Below, piece by piece: positions 45,075 to 52,819 of a DNA stretch of 64,000 nt. The translations under genes and the position numbers were made by a program. Each line of letters opens with the position of its first letter. The first letter of the stretch is position 1. The notes beneath the pieces were generated by a model. The model saw nothing but the letters and a program-made list of their open reading frames with translations, was not told the origin of the DNA and did not search any database. This DNA is from Salipaludibacillus neizhouensis (lineage in GTDB: Bacteria; Bacillota; Bacilli; Bacillales; Salisediminibacteriaceae): positions 965,187 through 1,029,186 of the forward strand of contig NZ_KZ614147.1 in NCBI RefSeq assembly GCF_002886185.1, given 5' to 3'.

Positions 45075-45093
45075 AGGGACGGTTCTCTGCTTC
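45074..45093 (+). repeat. REP half site 19
   Basis: AAGGGACGGTTCTCTGCTTC directly at the stop of the preceding gene. It is the last REP of the window. Confidence 0.85.
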
Positions 45094-45219
45094 CTAATGT
45101 TGTGGAATCTTTAACTGAATAATAATGGGGGATTTTGTTTAAGTAAGCAATAATCGGGTATTTCTAACAAGTGAAATAGAAGCAATAACTACATCTTGCT
45201 TGTTAGGAGGCAATAGAAA

Positions 45220-45357
45220 GTGGACTCGTTAAACTTAGAAAAGTTATTAGTTGAATTTAAAAATACAGCATCTAAAAATCCAGAAATTGACGCACAAGAA
45301 ATGGTACAACATATTGGAAATAGACTGCAAGATCTACAGCCGAAGCAAAGGGGTTAG
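45220..45357 (+). CDS. Small helical protein (45 residues)
   Basis: GTG 45220 with TTAGGAGGC at ideal spacing opens a 45-residue frame: MDSLNLEKLLVEFKNTASKN, then PEIDAQEMVQHIGNRLQDLQ and a basic tail. It is amphipathic and helical. A strong terminator follows 77 nt later, supporting a real transcript. No family is recognised. Confidence 0.6.
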   Translation: MDSLNLEKLLVEFKNTASKNPEIDAQEMVQHIGNRLQDLQPKQRG

Positions 45358-45433
45358 TTATTTCTATATAAATCTGCTCAATAAAGTTCAACCTAACAGT
45401 AATAAGTTGAATTTATTCTTATAGGATACAATC

Positions 45434-45465
45434 AAACCCGGAGAGAAGGCTCTCCGGGTTTTTCT
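45434..45465 (+). terminator. Rho-independent terminator
   Basis: AAACCCGGAGAG and CTCTCCGGGTTT form a perfect 12-bp stem with a 4-nt loop, then TTCTT. Confidence 0.88.
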
Positions 45466-45467
45466 TA

Positions 45468-45515
45468 AAAGTTAAGAATTTATAAGTTGACAGCTATCTT
45501 TATGCTACGCGTTTC
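45468..45515 (+). repeat. Structured repeat, copy E, internally deleted
   Basis: GTTAAGAATTTATAAGTTGA and CAGCTATCTTTATG are joined directly to CTACGCGTTTCTTA, so the inner stem and right arm are missing. Confidence 0.65.
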
Positions 45516-45612
45516 TTACATATCAATCTCAATTGTTTCCACATTTCGTTCGACAAGTCGAGCTCCTCGTTTAGCAACAAGATCTCCTTTCGCTAAACAA
45601 GTACAAGCGGCA
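45515..45612 (-). pseudogene. Remnant of a second DUF1659-DUF2922 cluster
   Basis: 45515-45592 is nearly identical to the 3' part of the DUF2922 gene (43866-43943), including the TCGTTCGACAAGTCGAG word, and is then fused to sequence like 44353-44375 (CTAAACAAGTACA), the region upstream of DUF1659. It looks like an ancient duplication that lost everything between. Confidence 0.75.
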
Positions 45613-45793
45613 GGGGAAAAAGGGGGAGGGAGGAGGAAATAATTTTTAACGAGGCGAATTCTACGGAGTTTCACAGTTTATGCTACTAGAGGCACTAAAA
45701 AACAGGCCCAATACGAGGGCCTGTTTATAGAGGTTTTATCATTTTTCTTTGCGCATTGCCTGTCCCGTATTGGAACTAGATATAGAATATTAT

Positions 45794-45967
45794 TTACTCA
45801 AAAGCAGTCTCATGAAATTCGTACAGTAAACGTGCGTCGCTTTCATTCATTTGTATTTCCTTTACCATCACATTTGGATTGGCGCTTAACCACATGCTAA
45901 CTTGTTCAAAAATTGTTGCGCATGTCAAACTAGGTTTGGAACTGGTGTCAAACGTTATTAGTTTCAT
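45794..45967 (-). CDS. Small hypothetical protein
   Basis: 57 residues: MKLITFDTSSKPSLTCATIF, EQVSMWLSANPNVMVKEIQ, acidic C-terminus. TGAGGTGATTTTT precedes ATG 45967 well. It recalls the size and MK-x-x-FD start of Cse60-type small sporulation proteins, but that is a guess. The DNA from 45968 to 46472 has only short 'GACACT' repeats and no gene. Confidence 0.55.
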   Translation of the reverse strand: MKLITFDTSSKPSLTCATIFEQVSMWLSANPNVMVKEIQMNESDARLLYEFHETAFE

Positions 45968-46472
45968 AAAAATCACCTCAATGAAAATAGTATATATATA
46001 GTTTAAACCTTTCATCATTAGAAGGTTGTTGAACGATGTTTTAAAAAATGTCTAATTTTGTTTCAGATGAAATTCGCGGTGTTTCCTGACTTAGTATGAG
46101 TAAAAATCGTCTAGTCCTTTACCTTAAAAGCCACAAAATGAGACCGTATAGAGACACTCAAACGCCACGGCTGCATCTGAATGTCACTAACTAGATACTA
46201 CGGAGACAGTCACACTAGAGTGTTTGCGTGAGTGAACCTAACTAGTGCTTTTAGCGCTACTCGGTCAGCTAGGCATTCTTGGAATGGCGCTAATCACTTA
46301 TTGCGGAGGGAGAAGACTATGAATTGCATCCGTTTACATTTGTAAATTGCTATATCAGCCTTGATATATTAACTAAATTTACAAACGAAAAGAATTTTCT
46401 TAAGAAAATTTCAACATGCTATAATAAAATTAATTTCCTAGCAATGATCTGTAGCATAAAGGTGGTGGAATA

Positions 46473-47324
46473 ATGCATTATAAAAAGGTAAGGCATACGT
46501 TTGTTACCGTGGAGGATATTCTGCCGTTGTTTGTAGAAAGTGTTGGTTACAATCCCCAAGAGCAGGATTTTAGAAGAGATGAAGGGTACCCTTACTACCA
46601 TTGGTTGCAAACAGTCGAAGGACAGGGGAGGTTTTCTTTTAACGGGCAGGAGTATATTCTGTCTGAAGGAAGAGGGGTTCTATTGAAACCGTATACACCA
46701 CATTCGTATTCTGTTTCGAAAGGGAAGTGGTCAACGGTTTATGTAACGTTTGGTGGTGCTTCTGTAGGGACTATTTTGGATTCGCTGAAATTAAATTTTT
46801 CAACTCTTTATACAGAGATGGATCAAAGTCAGTTCATTACGATCATTATGGAAATGTTGAAGATTATCGAAGAGGGATCAGAGTTCTCTAAATTAGAACT
46901 ATCTAACAGTCTATATACTTTTCTCATTAATCTCCGTAAATATGGTCAGAAAAACAATCAGCCGTCGTTATCTCACTTTTATGATAAAATACGTCCAATA
47001 GTAGAGTGGCTTGAAACAGTGTATGCAGAAGAAATAGGTCTCCAGGACATGGCTAATCATTTAAATGTCAGCTCGCAATATTTAAACAGGTTGTTTCAAG
47101 ATACGTTTAGTGTTAGTCCATATTCTTTTCTTATCCAGCTTCGAATTCGAAAGGCGAAAGAAATTATCGTTCAAAATCAAGAGATTCCATTGAAAAATAT
47201 TGCTTATCTAGTAGGTTTTAATGATGTAAGTAATTTTGTGGCAACATATAAAAAAATAGAAGAATTACTCCTAAAAAATACCGAGACCTTCAAAAAAATG
47301 AAAACACCTAGTGTCCCATTTTAG
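46473..47324 (+). CDS. AraC-family regulator with a frameshifted C-terminal end
   Basis: 283 residues: an N-terminal cupin-like sugar-sensing part (WLQTVEGQGRFSFNGQEYIL, LLKPYTPHSYSV) and two AraC helix-turn-helix motifs (LQDMANHLNVSSQYLNRLFQ; IPLKNIAYLVGFNDVSNFVA). After TYKKIE the frame continues as ELLLKNTETF, whereas the next frame gives ITPKKYRDLQKNENT then a stop at 47309-47311, the normal family ending. A one-base loss near 47259-47263 explains this. The DNA-binding motifs are before it, so function may persist. It sits beside galactan genes. Confidence 0.85.
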   Translation: MHYKKVRHTFVTVEDILPLFVESVGYNPQEQDFRRDEGYPYYHWLQTVEGQGRFSFNGQEYILSEGRGVLLKPYTPHSYSVSKGKWSTVYVTFGGASVGTILDSLKLNFSTLYTEMDQSQFITIIMEMLKIIEEGSEFSKLELSNSLYTFLINLRKYGQKNNQPSLSHFYDKIRPIVEWLETVYAEEIGLQDMANHLNVSSQYLNRLFQDTFSVSPYSFLIQLRIRKAKEIIVQNQEIPLKNIAYLVGFNDVSNFVATYKKIEELLLKNTETFKKMKTPSVPF

Positions 47325-47532
47325 CAAAGGGGATCTTATTTCCCCCTACAACTTTACTAGATGGATTAATGAATGACCGGATTATACTCCTCCATTTCCT
47401 CTTTTATTCTTTTGTGTCCCTCTTCCTTTTATAAAACGCACAGAGCATTTATGTTTAGAAAATGTTAAGAAATTTAATTAACTAAGTTTCATATGTTCAT
47501 ATAATTAAAGAATATATTCATACAAAACAATA

Positions 47533-47548
47533 AAGTAATCGATTACAA
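47533..47548. promoter_or_regulatory. Palindromic operator / cre-like site before the galactan genes
   Basis: GTAATCGATTAC (47535-47546) is a perfect 12-bp palindrome. AGTAATCGATTACA also matches the cre pattern TGWAANCGNTNWCA except at its first base. Either a LacI-family regulator or CcpA could bind. It lies about 50 bp upstream of the permease remnant. Confidence 0.5.
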
Positions 47549-47587
47549 TGGCATTATATTCTTTTATAAAAAGAGAGGGGAAATAAT

Positions 47588-48102
47588 TACTTAAATCAAA
47601 AACTAAAAGCAGACTAGAAGTTATCGGAATATATCTCATCTTTGCAGTCATGTTTGTCATTATTGCTTATCCCCTCTTTTGGGCGGTAGGAATGTCGTTA
47701 AATCCAGGTCGAAGCATGTTTTCGGCAAGTATGATTCCAGAAAATTGGAGTTTAGAACATTACAAATGGCTGTTTGTTGATGACCCAAGAGATCGGTATG
47801 TAACTTGGTATAAAAACAGCTTAATTGTTGCCGGATTCACGTCTTTCTTTTCCGTAGTTGTCGCTTTATTCCAATTTATGATGCCATTTATGGACTTTCT
47901 ACTTCCGAGAATTGTCTTGCGAAGTGAGGAAAATTTCACTTTGGCTCTTGGTTTATTTAATTTTGTTAGTAACGAATTTGATAATAACTTCACCCGTTTT
48001 GCTGCAGGAGCGATTTTATTAGCGATCCCAATTGCGCTGGTATTCTTATTCTTACAGCGATATCTCATTGCTGGATTAACAGCAGGAGGAACGAAAGGAT
48101 AA
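47588..48102 (+). pseudogene. Remnant of a galactan-oligosaccharide permease (GanQ/MalG-like)
   Basis: The frame reads LEVIGIYLIFAVMFVIIAYP then a short middle and ends TLALGLFNFVSNEF ... LQRYLIAGLTAGGTKG, the start and the end of a GanQ permease of about 280 residues. About 110 residues, including the EAA loop and several membrane helices, are missing after FSVVVAL. No start codon lies after the ribosome-site-like AGAGGGG (stop TAA just upstream), until ATG 47650. It therefore cannot make a working channel. No ganS or ganP partner is present. Confidence 0.8.
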
Positions 48103-48185
48103 CGCAAATATTGATTCGGTCTGCGTTATAAAAAGCAATCTTCTATACTGAATTCTACTAACACAACATAGAAAAAGGTGATTAC

Positions 48186-50249
48186 ATGTCTAAGAAGTAT
48201 TCTGCAATCAGTAGTAAGATTCCAAAGTTGTTACACGGTGCAGATTATAACCCCGAGCAATGGCTTAAATACCCCGGCGTTTTTGAAGAAGATATTCGTC
48301 TTATGAAACTTGCGAAATGTAACGTGATGTCTGTTGGCATTTTTTCATGGGTTTCTCTGGAACCGGAAGAGGGTAAATTTGAGTTTGGATGGCTTGATCA
48401 TGTACTTGATACGTTCGCTGAAAACGGGATTTATGTTTTTCTTGCAACGCCAAGTGGCGCTCGTCCAGCATGGCTGTCAGAAAAATATCCGGAAGTCTTG
48501 ATTACGGGGGCAAATCGCGTTCGAAATTTACAAGGGGAACGTCATAATCATTGTTACTCCTCGCCAGTATATCGGGAAAAAGTAAGTATTATTAATACAA
48601 AACTAGCAGAACGTTACGGCAATCACCCCGCAGTCATTGGTTGGCACATATCCAATGAATTCAACGGCGGATTCTGTCATTGTGATCATTGTCAGGGGAA
48701 TTTCACAGAATGGTTACAAAATCGGTACGGTTCTTTAGAAAAGTTAAATGAGGCATGGTGGACAACGTTTTGGAGTCACACGCTTACGGCTTGGTCACAA
48801 GTCGTATCACCTGCGCCGCACGGAGAAAAATCAGTCCATGGCTTGAACTTAGATTGGAAACGATTCATCACGGATCTTACGATTGATTTTGTTCGAAACG
48901 AGGTAGCCCCTCTACGAAAAGTGAATCCGGAAATCCCAGTCACAACGAACTTTATGGACGGATTTGAACCGTTGGATTACTTTAAATTTGCTGATGAGTT
49001 AGATATCATTTCATGGGATTCTTATCCTACATGGCACAGATCAGAAGAAGAGAGTGATCATGCGATCTGGATTTCCTTTAACCATGATTTGATGCGTTCA
49101 ATCAAGGGCGGAAAGCCGTTCATGCTCATGGAAAGTACGCCAAGCTTAACAAATTGGCAGGAGGTAAGTAAGCTTAAAAAACCAGGAATGCATGCACTGT
49201 CGTCATTGCAGGCAGTCGCGCACGGTTCAGATACAGTGCAATACTTTCAGTGGAGAAAAAGTCGTGGTTCTAGTGAGAAATTCCACGGAGCAGTGGTGGA
49301 TCACGTTGGACACGAGCATACGAGAATTTTCCAGGATGTCTCGGAACTCGGTCAAACCTTGTATGAGTTATCCGAAGTAGTAGGAACTAGCATTGAGCCA
49401 GAGGTTGCAATTGTATTTGATTTGGAAAACCGATGGGCGGTTAAAGATTCACAAGGACCTCGTAACATTGGGATTCACTATGAAAAGACAGTGGAAAACC
49501 ATTACAAGCCATTTTGGGAACGTGGTGTTCCTGTAGACATCATTGATATGGATAGTGACTTTTCAAAGTACAAAGTGATCGTTGCACCAATGTTATATAT
49601 GGTGAGATCAGGAGTAGGAGAAAGGTTGGAAAAGTTTGTAGATGATGGCGGAACTTTGATCACGACATATTGGTCAGGGATTGTGAATGAAAGTGATCTA
49701 AGTTTCCTTGGTGGTTACCCAGGCCCATTACGAAAAACATTAGGTATTTGGTCTGAAGAAATCGATGGTTTGCATGACGGCCAAAAAAATAGCGTTGTTA
49801 TGTCTAAAAACAACAATCTAGGTTTAAATGGAACGTTTGATGCCGTGGAGCTTTGCGATCTCATTCATACGGAAGGTGCTGAAGTTCTAGCTACCTATGG
49901 CTCTGATTTTTATGCGGGGCGTCCTGCGTTAACAGTGAATACATTTGGCAAAGGGAAAGCCTATTACGTAGCATCACGAAATGAAGAATCTTTTAATCAA
50001 GCGTTTTTTGATAAAATCATTGAAGAGTCAGGTGTTAAAAAAGTTGTGAACACAACTTTACCAGCCGGTGTTACAGCGCAAATGCGTACGGATGGGAAGA
50101 CTGACTATGTATTTATCATGAACTTTAGTTCAGAGGAACAAACTGTTCAGCTGGATGATCAGCAGTATGTGAGTGTGCAGGATAATACCACAGTAACTAG
50201 TGTGGACCTTCCACTTTACGGAATATCGATTTTAAAACGGAATAGATAG
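48186..50249 (+). CDS. ganA: GH42 beta-galactosidase (GanA-like)
   Basis: 687 residues, intact. Catalytic acid/base Glu in WHISNEFNG and nucleophile Glu in MLMESTPS are present, with the four-Cys zinc site of GH42 (CHCDHC). Domains: TIM barrel (about 15-390), trimerisation domain (400-600) and small beta domain. It removes beta-1,4-galactose from imported galactan or pectin galactan side chains. AAAAGGTGATTAC precedes ATG. The upstream permease is a remnant, so substrate import must use another system, maybe the pectin importer. Confidence 0.93.
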   Translation: MSKKYSAISSKIPKLLHGADYNPEQWLKYPGVFEEDIRLMKLAKCNVMSVGIFSWVSLEPEEGKFEFGWLDHVLDTFAENGIYVFLATPSGARPAWLSEKYPEVLITGANRVRNLQGERHNHCYSSPVYREKVSIINTKLAERYGNHPAVIGWHISNEFNGGFCHCDHCQGNFTEWLQNRYGSLEKLNEAWWTTFWSHTLTAWSQVVSPAPHGEKSVHGLNLDWKRFITDLTIDFVRNEVAPLRKVNPEIPVTTNFMDGFEPLDYFKFADELDIISWDSYPTWHRSEEESDHAIWISFNHDLMRSIKGGKPFMLMESTPSLTNWQEVSKLKKPGMHALSSLQAVAHGSDTVQYFQWRKSRGSSEKFHGAVVDHVGHEHTRIFQDVSELGQTLYELSEVVGTSIEPEVAIVFDLENRWAVKDSQGPRNIGIHYEKTVENHYKPFWERGVPVDIIDMDSDFSKYKVIVAPMLYMVRSGVGERLEKFVDDGGTLITTYWSGIVNESDLSFLGGYPGPLRKTLGIWSEEIDGLHDGQKNSVVMSKNNNLGLNGTFDAVELCDLIHTEGAEVLATYGSDFYAGRPALTVNTFGKGKAYYVASRNEESFNQAFFDKIIEESGVKKVVNTTLPAGVTAQMRTDGKTDYVFIMNFSSEEQTVQLDDQQYVSVQDNTTVTSVDLPLYGISILKRNR

Positions 50250-50260
50250 TAATGCAGTAT

Positions 50261-50295
50261 GCCTTTCCTGTTTTTTAATGGGGGAGGCGTTTTGC
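50261..50295 (+). terminator. Terminator of the GH42 gene
   Basis: GCCTTTCC pairs with GGGGAGGC (with G-U pairs), followed by GTTTTG; only moderately strong. Confidence 0.5.
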
Positions 50296-50469
50296 TTTGC
50301 AGGACGGGAAATAGAAGTTGAATTTATTCCCAATAATAAGCTTAGTAAGGTTTAATAGAAGGACACATCAAAGTTGTTTTACATTTTTAGTGTCTTTTTG
50401 ATGCAATGAGCACGATGCCGCTGGATTCTTAATTAAAAGTTTGTACAAGAAGGCAAAAACCAGATCATG

Positions 50470-50700
50470 GTTTGGTGATAAGTGACACTTGGCATTAGAG
50501 AAGCTAGTGAATGTCACTGAATGTAGTAGATAGTGACATTCAGAGGGAGAGCTGTGTCTGAGAGTCACTAAGCAACTAGTATAGCGACACTCAGTAAATG
50601 AAAGGTGAAGCGAGAGTCACTAACTGAACTTTTAGCTCAATTCAGAGGGAGAGGTAAGTCTCTGAGAGTAATTAAGCAACAAGGATAGCGATACCCACCA
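50470..50700. repeat. Array of 'GTGACACT / TAGCGACACT' short repeats
   Basis: Several variants of AGTGACACTT, GTGACATTCAG, GAGTCACTAA and TAGCGACACTCAG follow one another at 40-70 nt spacing, with two ACTAGTATAGCGA/ACAAGGATAGCGA relations. No reading frame. The same motif family appears at 44557, 46149-46300 and 59905-60480. Confidence 0.55.
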
Positions 50701-50744
50701 AAAGTAATCCTAAAAATTGCACCTATTCATGAAAATGAAAAGCA

Positions 50745-50784
50745 AAAAAGCCCAACCGTTTATTAAAAACAGTTGAGCTTTTTT
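50745..50784. terminator. Terminator of the ABC operon
   Basis: AAAAAGCCCAACCGTTT and AACAGTTGAGCTTTTTT form a stem with two mismatches; T's on both strands. It follows the ATPase stop at 50800. Confidence 0.8.
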
Positions 50785-50799
50785 GATAGGTAGGGATAA

Positions 50800-51594
50800 C
50801 TACCCCAATACAGCCTTATCGTTGGTCATTTTCTCACCGCGGATTCGTTGGAACTCTTGCAATAGTTTTTCGATCGTTAGATTTTGCTTGTCTTCACCTG
50901 AGACATCCAGAATGATTTGCCCTTTATCCATCATGATCAAGCGGTTACCAAGATCCAGTGCCTGCTGCATGTTATGAGTAACCATTAGAGTCGTTAAGTT
51001 GAATTTTTTTACAATATCAGCGGTCAGTTTAGTGATCAATTCCGCTCTGGAAGGATCCAGTGCAGCGGTGTGCTCATCGAGTAACAGCAATTTTGGTTCA
51101 GTAAATGTCGCCATTAATAACGAAAGTGCTTGGCGTTCACCACCAGATAACAGACCAACTTTAGCTGAAAGACGATTTTCGAGACCTAAGTTCAACGTTT
51201 CTAAATATTCACGGAAAATTTCTTTGCGTTTTTTGGTCACGCCGGTTTTAAAAGTTCGCTTTTTATTACGTGAATAAGCCATCGCCAAGTTTTCTTCGAT
51301 TGTCATCGACGGGGCACTCCCTGCCATCGGGTCCTGAAACACACGGCCAATCATTTGTGACCGTTTGTATTCAGGGAGATGGGTCACCGTTTTGTCATCT
51401 ATGATCACATCTCCAACGTCTGGGAGCAAAGTACCTGATACAACATTCATCATTGTTGATTTACCAGCACCATTACTGCCAATAATCGTTAAAAAATCGC
51501 CAGGTGCCAACGTAAGATTAATGTTTTCTAACGCATTTTTTTCATCAAGCGTTCCTTCATTAAATGTAAGGTTTATTTGATTAAGATGTAACAT
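50800..51594 (-). CDS. ABC transporter ATPase (TrpZ-like, ABC.X4 type)
   Basis: 264 residues: Walker A GSNGAGKST, signature LSGGERQA, Walker B LLLLDEHTAALD, switch VTHNMQQA. GGAGG lies before ATG 51594; the long in-frame extension to 51681 lies inside the permease. It overlaps the permease end by 14 nt. Together with the permease and binding protein upstream it makes the uptake system related to BMP/branched-type ABCs, in some bacteria assigned to tryptophan; substrate here not determined. Confidence 0.88.
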   Translation of the reverse strand: MLHLNQINLTFNEGTLDEKNALENINLTLAPGDFLTIIGSNGAGKSTMMNVVSGTLLPDVGDVIIDDKTVTHLPEYKRSQMIGRVFQDPMAGSAPSMTIEENLAMAYSRNKKRTFKTGVTKKRKEIFREYLETLNLGLENRLSAKVGLLSGGERQALSLLMATFTEPKLLLLDEHTAALDPSRAELITKLTADIVKKFNLTTLMVTHNMQQALDLGNRLIMMDKGQIILDVSGEDKQNLTIEKLLQEFQRIRGEKMTNDKAVLG

Positions 51595-52591
51595 TGTTAT
51601 TGCCTCCAGTACTACCGGCTTGTAACTTTTCCATCGCTGCTCGTTTTCTGAACCGTCTGCGTTTTTCTTTTTGTGCATCAATCATTTTCGGCGTGACTAG
51701 TGCAGCGATAACGATAATTGCCGTTATGAGTTTCATATCACCCGTATCTAAAAAATCGGCGCGAAGTGCTAACGTTACAACGAGTCGATACACAATCGCC
51801 CCACCAATAACCGCAAGTGTGACTCTTGCAATCGTTTTTGTACCGAAAAGTGCCTCACCGATAATAACGGAGGCAAGACCAATCACGATCATACCAATTC
51901 CCATACCTACGTCTGCAAAACCACCAAGTTGGGCGACCAGTGCCCCAGAAAATGCAACAAGTGCGTTCGACAAACCGAGACCAAAGATATAAAGAGAGTC
52001 CGTGTTTGCAGAAAAACTACGAATCATTTTTTTGTTATCACCAGTTGCTCTCAGTGCTAATCCTACCTCTGTTTTTAGAACATAATCCGTTAAGAACTTC
52101 ACGATTAAGACAACGACTAAACCTAAAAAGAGGATGCCCCATGTGCGTGGAAATATTTCTAGTCCCATAGATGCAAGTATTCCGTTTAAAAAACCATCTA
52201 AACCAATGGATTCCGAAAACGATCTAACTTGGGTGAACATGGTTGTCTCATTTAATAAGGGGACGTTGGACCTCCCCATTATTCGGAGGTTAATCGAGTA
52301 CAGTGCAATCATCATTAAAATCCCTGAGAGTAAAGGATTTACTTTTCCTTTTGTATGCAATAATCCTGTAACACAGCCTGCTGCAAACCCTGCAAAAATG
52401 GCGACTACTGTAGCAATAATCGGGGATTGTCCATTAACAATCAATACTGCTGCAACCGCTGCCCCTGTGACAAAACTTCCATCCACAGTTAAGTCAGGGA
52501 AATCCAGCACCCGGAAGGAAAGATAAACACCGAGTGCCATTAACGCATATATAATTCCTGATTCAACTGCTCCAAATGATGCAATAAACAT
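51581..52591 (-). CDS. ABC transporter permease (TrpY-like)
   Basis: 336 residues with about eight to ten membrane segments of the branched-chain/ribose-type permease class: MFIASFGAVESGIIYALMAL, FPDLTVDGSFVTGAAVAAVL, and NALVAFSGALVAQLGGFADV. It is fed by the binding protein at 52816-53898 (225 bp upstream, past structured repeat F). Confidence 0.88.
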   Translation of the reverse strand: MFIASFGAVESGIIYALMALGVYLSFRVLDFPDLTVDGSFVTGAAVAAVLIVNGQSPIIATVVAIFAGFAAGCVTGLLHTKGKVNPLLSGILMMIALYSINLRIMGRSNVPLLNETTMFTQVRSFSESIGLDGFLNGILASMGLEIFPRTWGILFLGLVVVLIVKFLTDYVLKTEVGLALRATGDNKKMIRSFSANTDSLYIFGLGLSNALVAFSGALVAQLGGFADVGMGIGMIVIGLASVIIGEALFGTKTIARVTLAVIGGAIVYRLVVTLALRADFLDTGDMKLITAIIVIAALVTPKMIDAQKEKRRRFRKRAAMEKLQAGSTGGNNNVTS

Positions 52592-52686
52592 TAAATTCCC
52601 TGCCTTTCTATAAATCTATATATAAGAGAAGCACGTGCGGGAACGTCTGCACGTGCACTGGTATTTCTAATATGCGTTTTTCTTAT

Positions 52687-52819
52687 TAGAAAATAATTTA
52701 TAAGTTGACAGCTATCTTTACGCCACGCGTATCAAGGAAAACCCACCCTTGATACTTAAGTGATGGTGGCTAAAAAGATCAAGCTGTATTTAATAAAAGA
52801 CGCTACGCGTTTTTCTTAT
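52687..52819 (+). repeat. Structured ~130-bp repeat, copy F
   Basis: Arms GACAGCTATCTTTACGCCAC / GTGGCTAAAAAGATCAAGC, inner stem GTATCAAGG/CCTTGATAC, tail GACGC...GCGTTTTTCTTA. On the plus strand it points toward the binding-protein gene's 3' end, and its terminal CTTA furnishes that gene's stop codon. For the minus-strand operon it is a spacer between binding protein and permease. Confidence 0.85.

Noticed and set aside
50470-50700. CRISPR-like array suggested by regularly spaced short motifs
   Set aside because: The repeats are short, inverted and variable, with no constant repeat or unique spacers of uniform length, and no cas genes nearby.
52256-52272. GGGGACG word inside the TrpY-like permease gene
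   Set aside because: Encodes normal permease residues and lacks the rest of the REP core.
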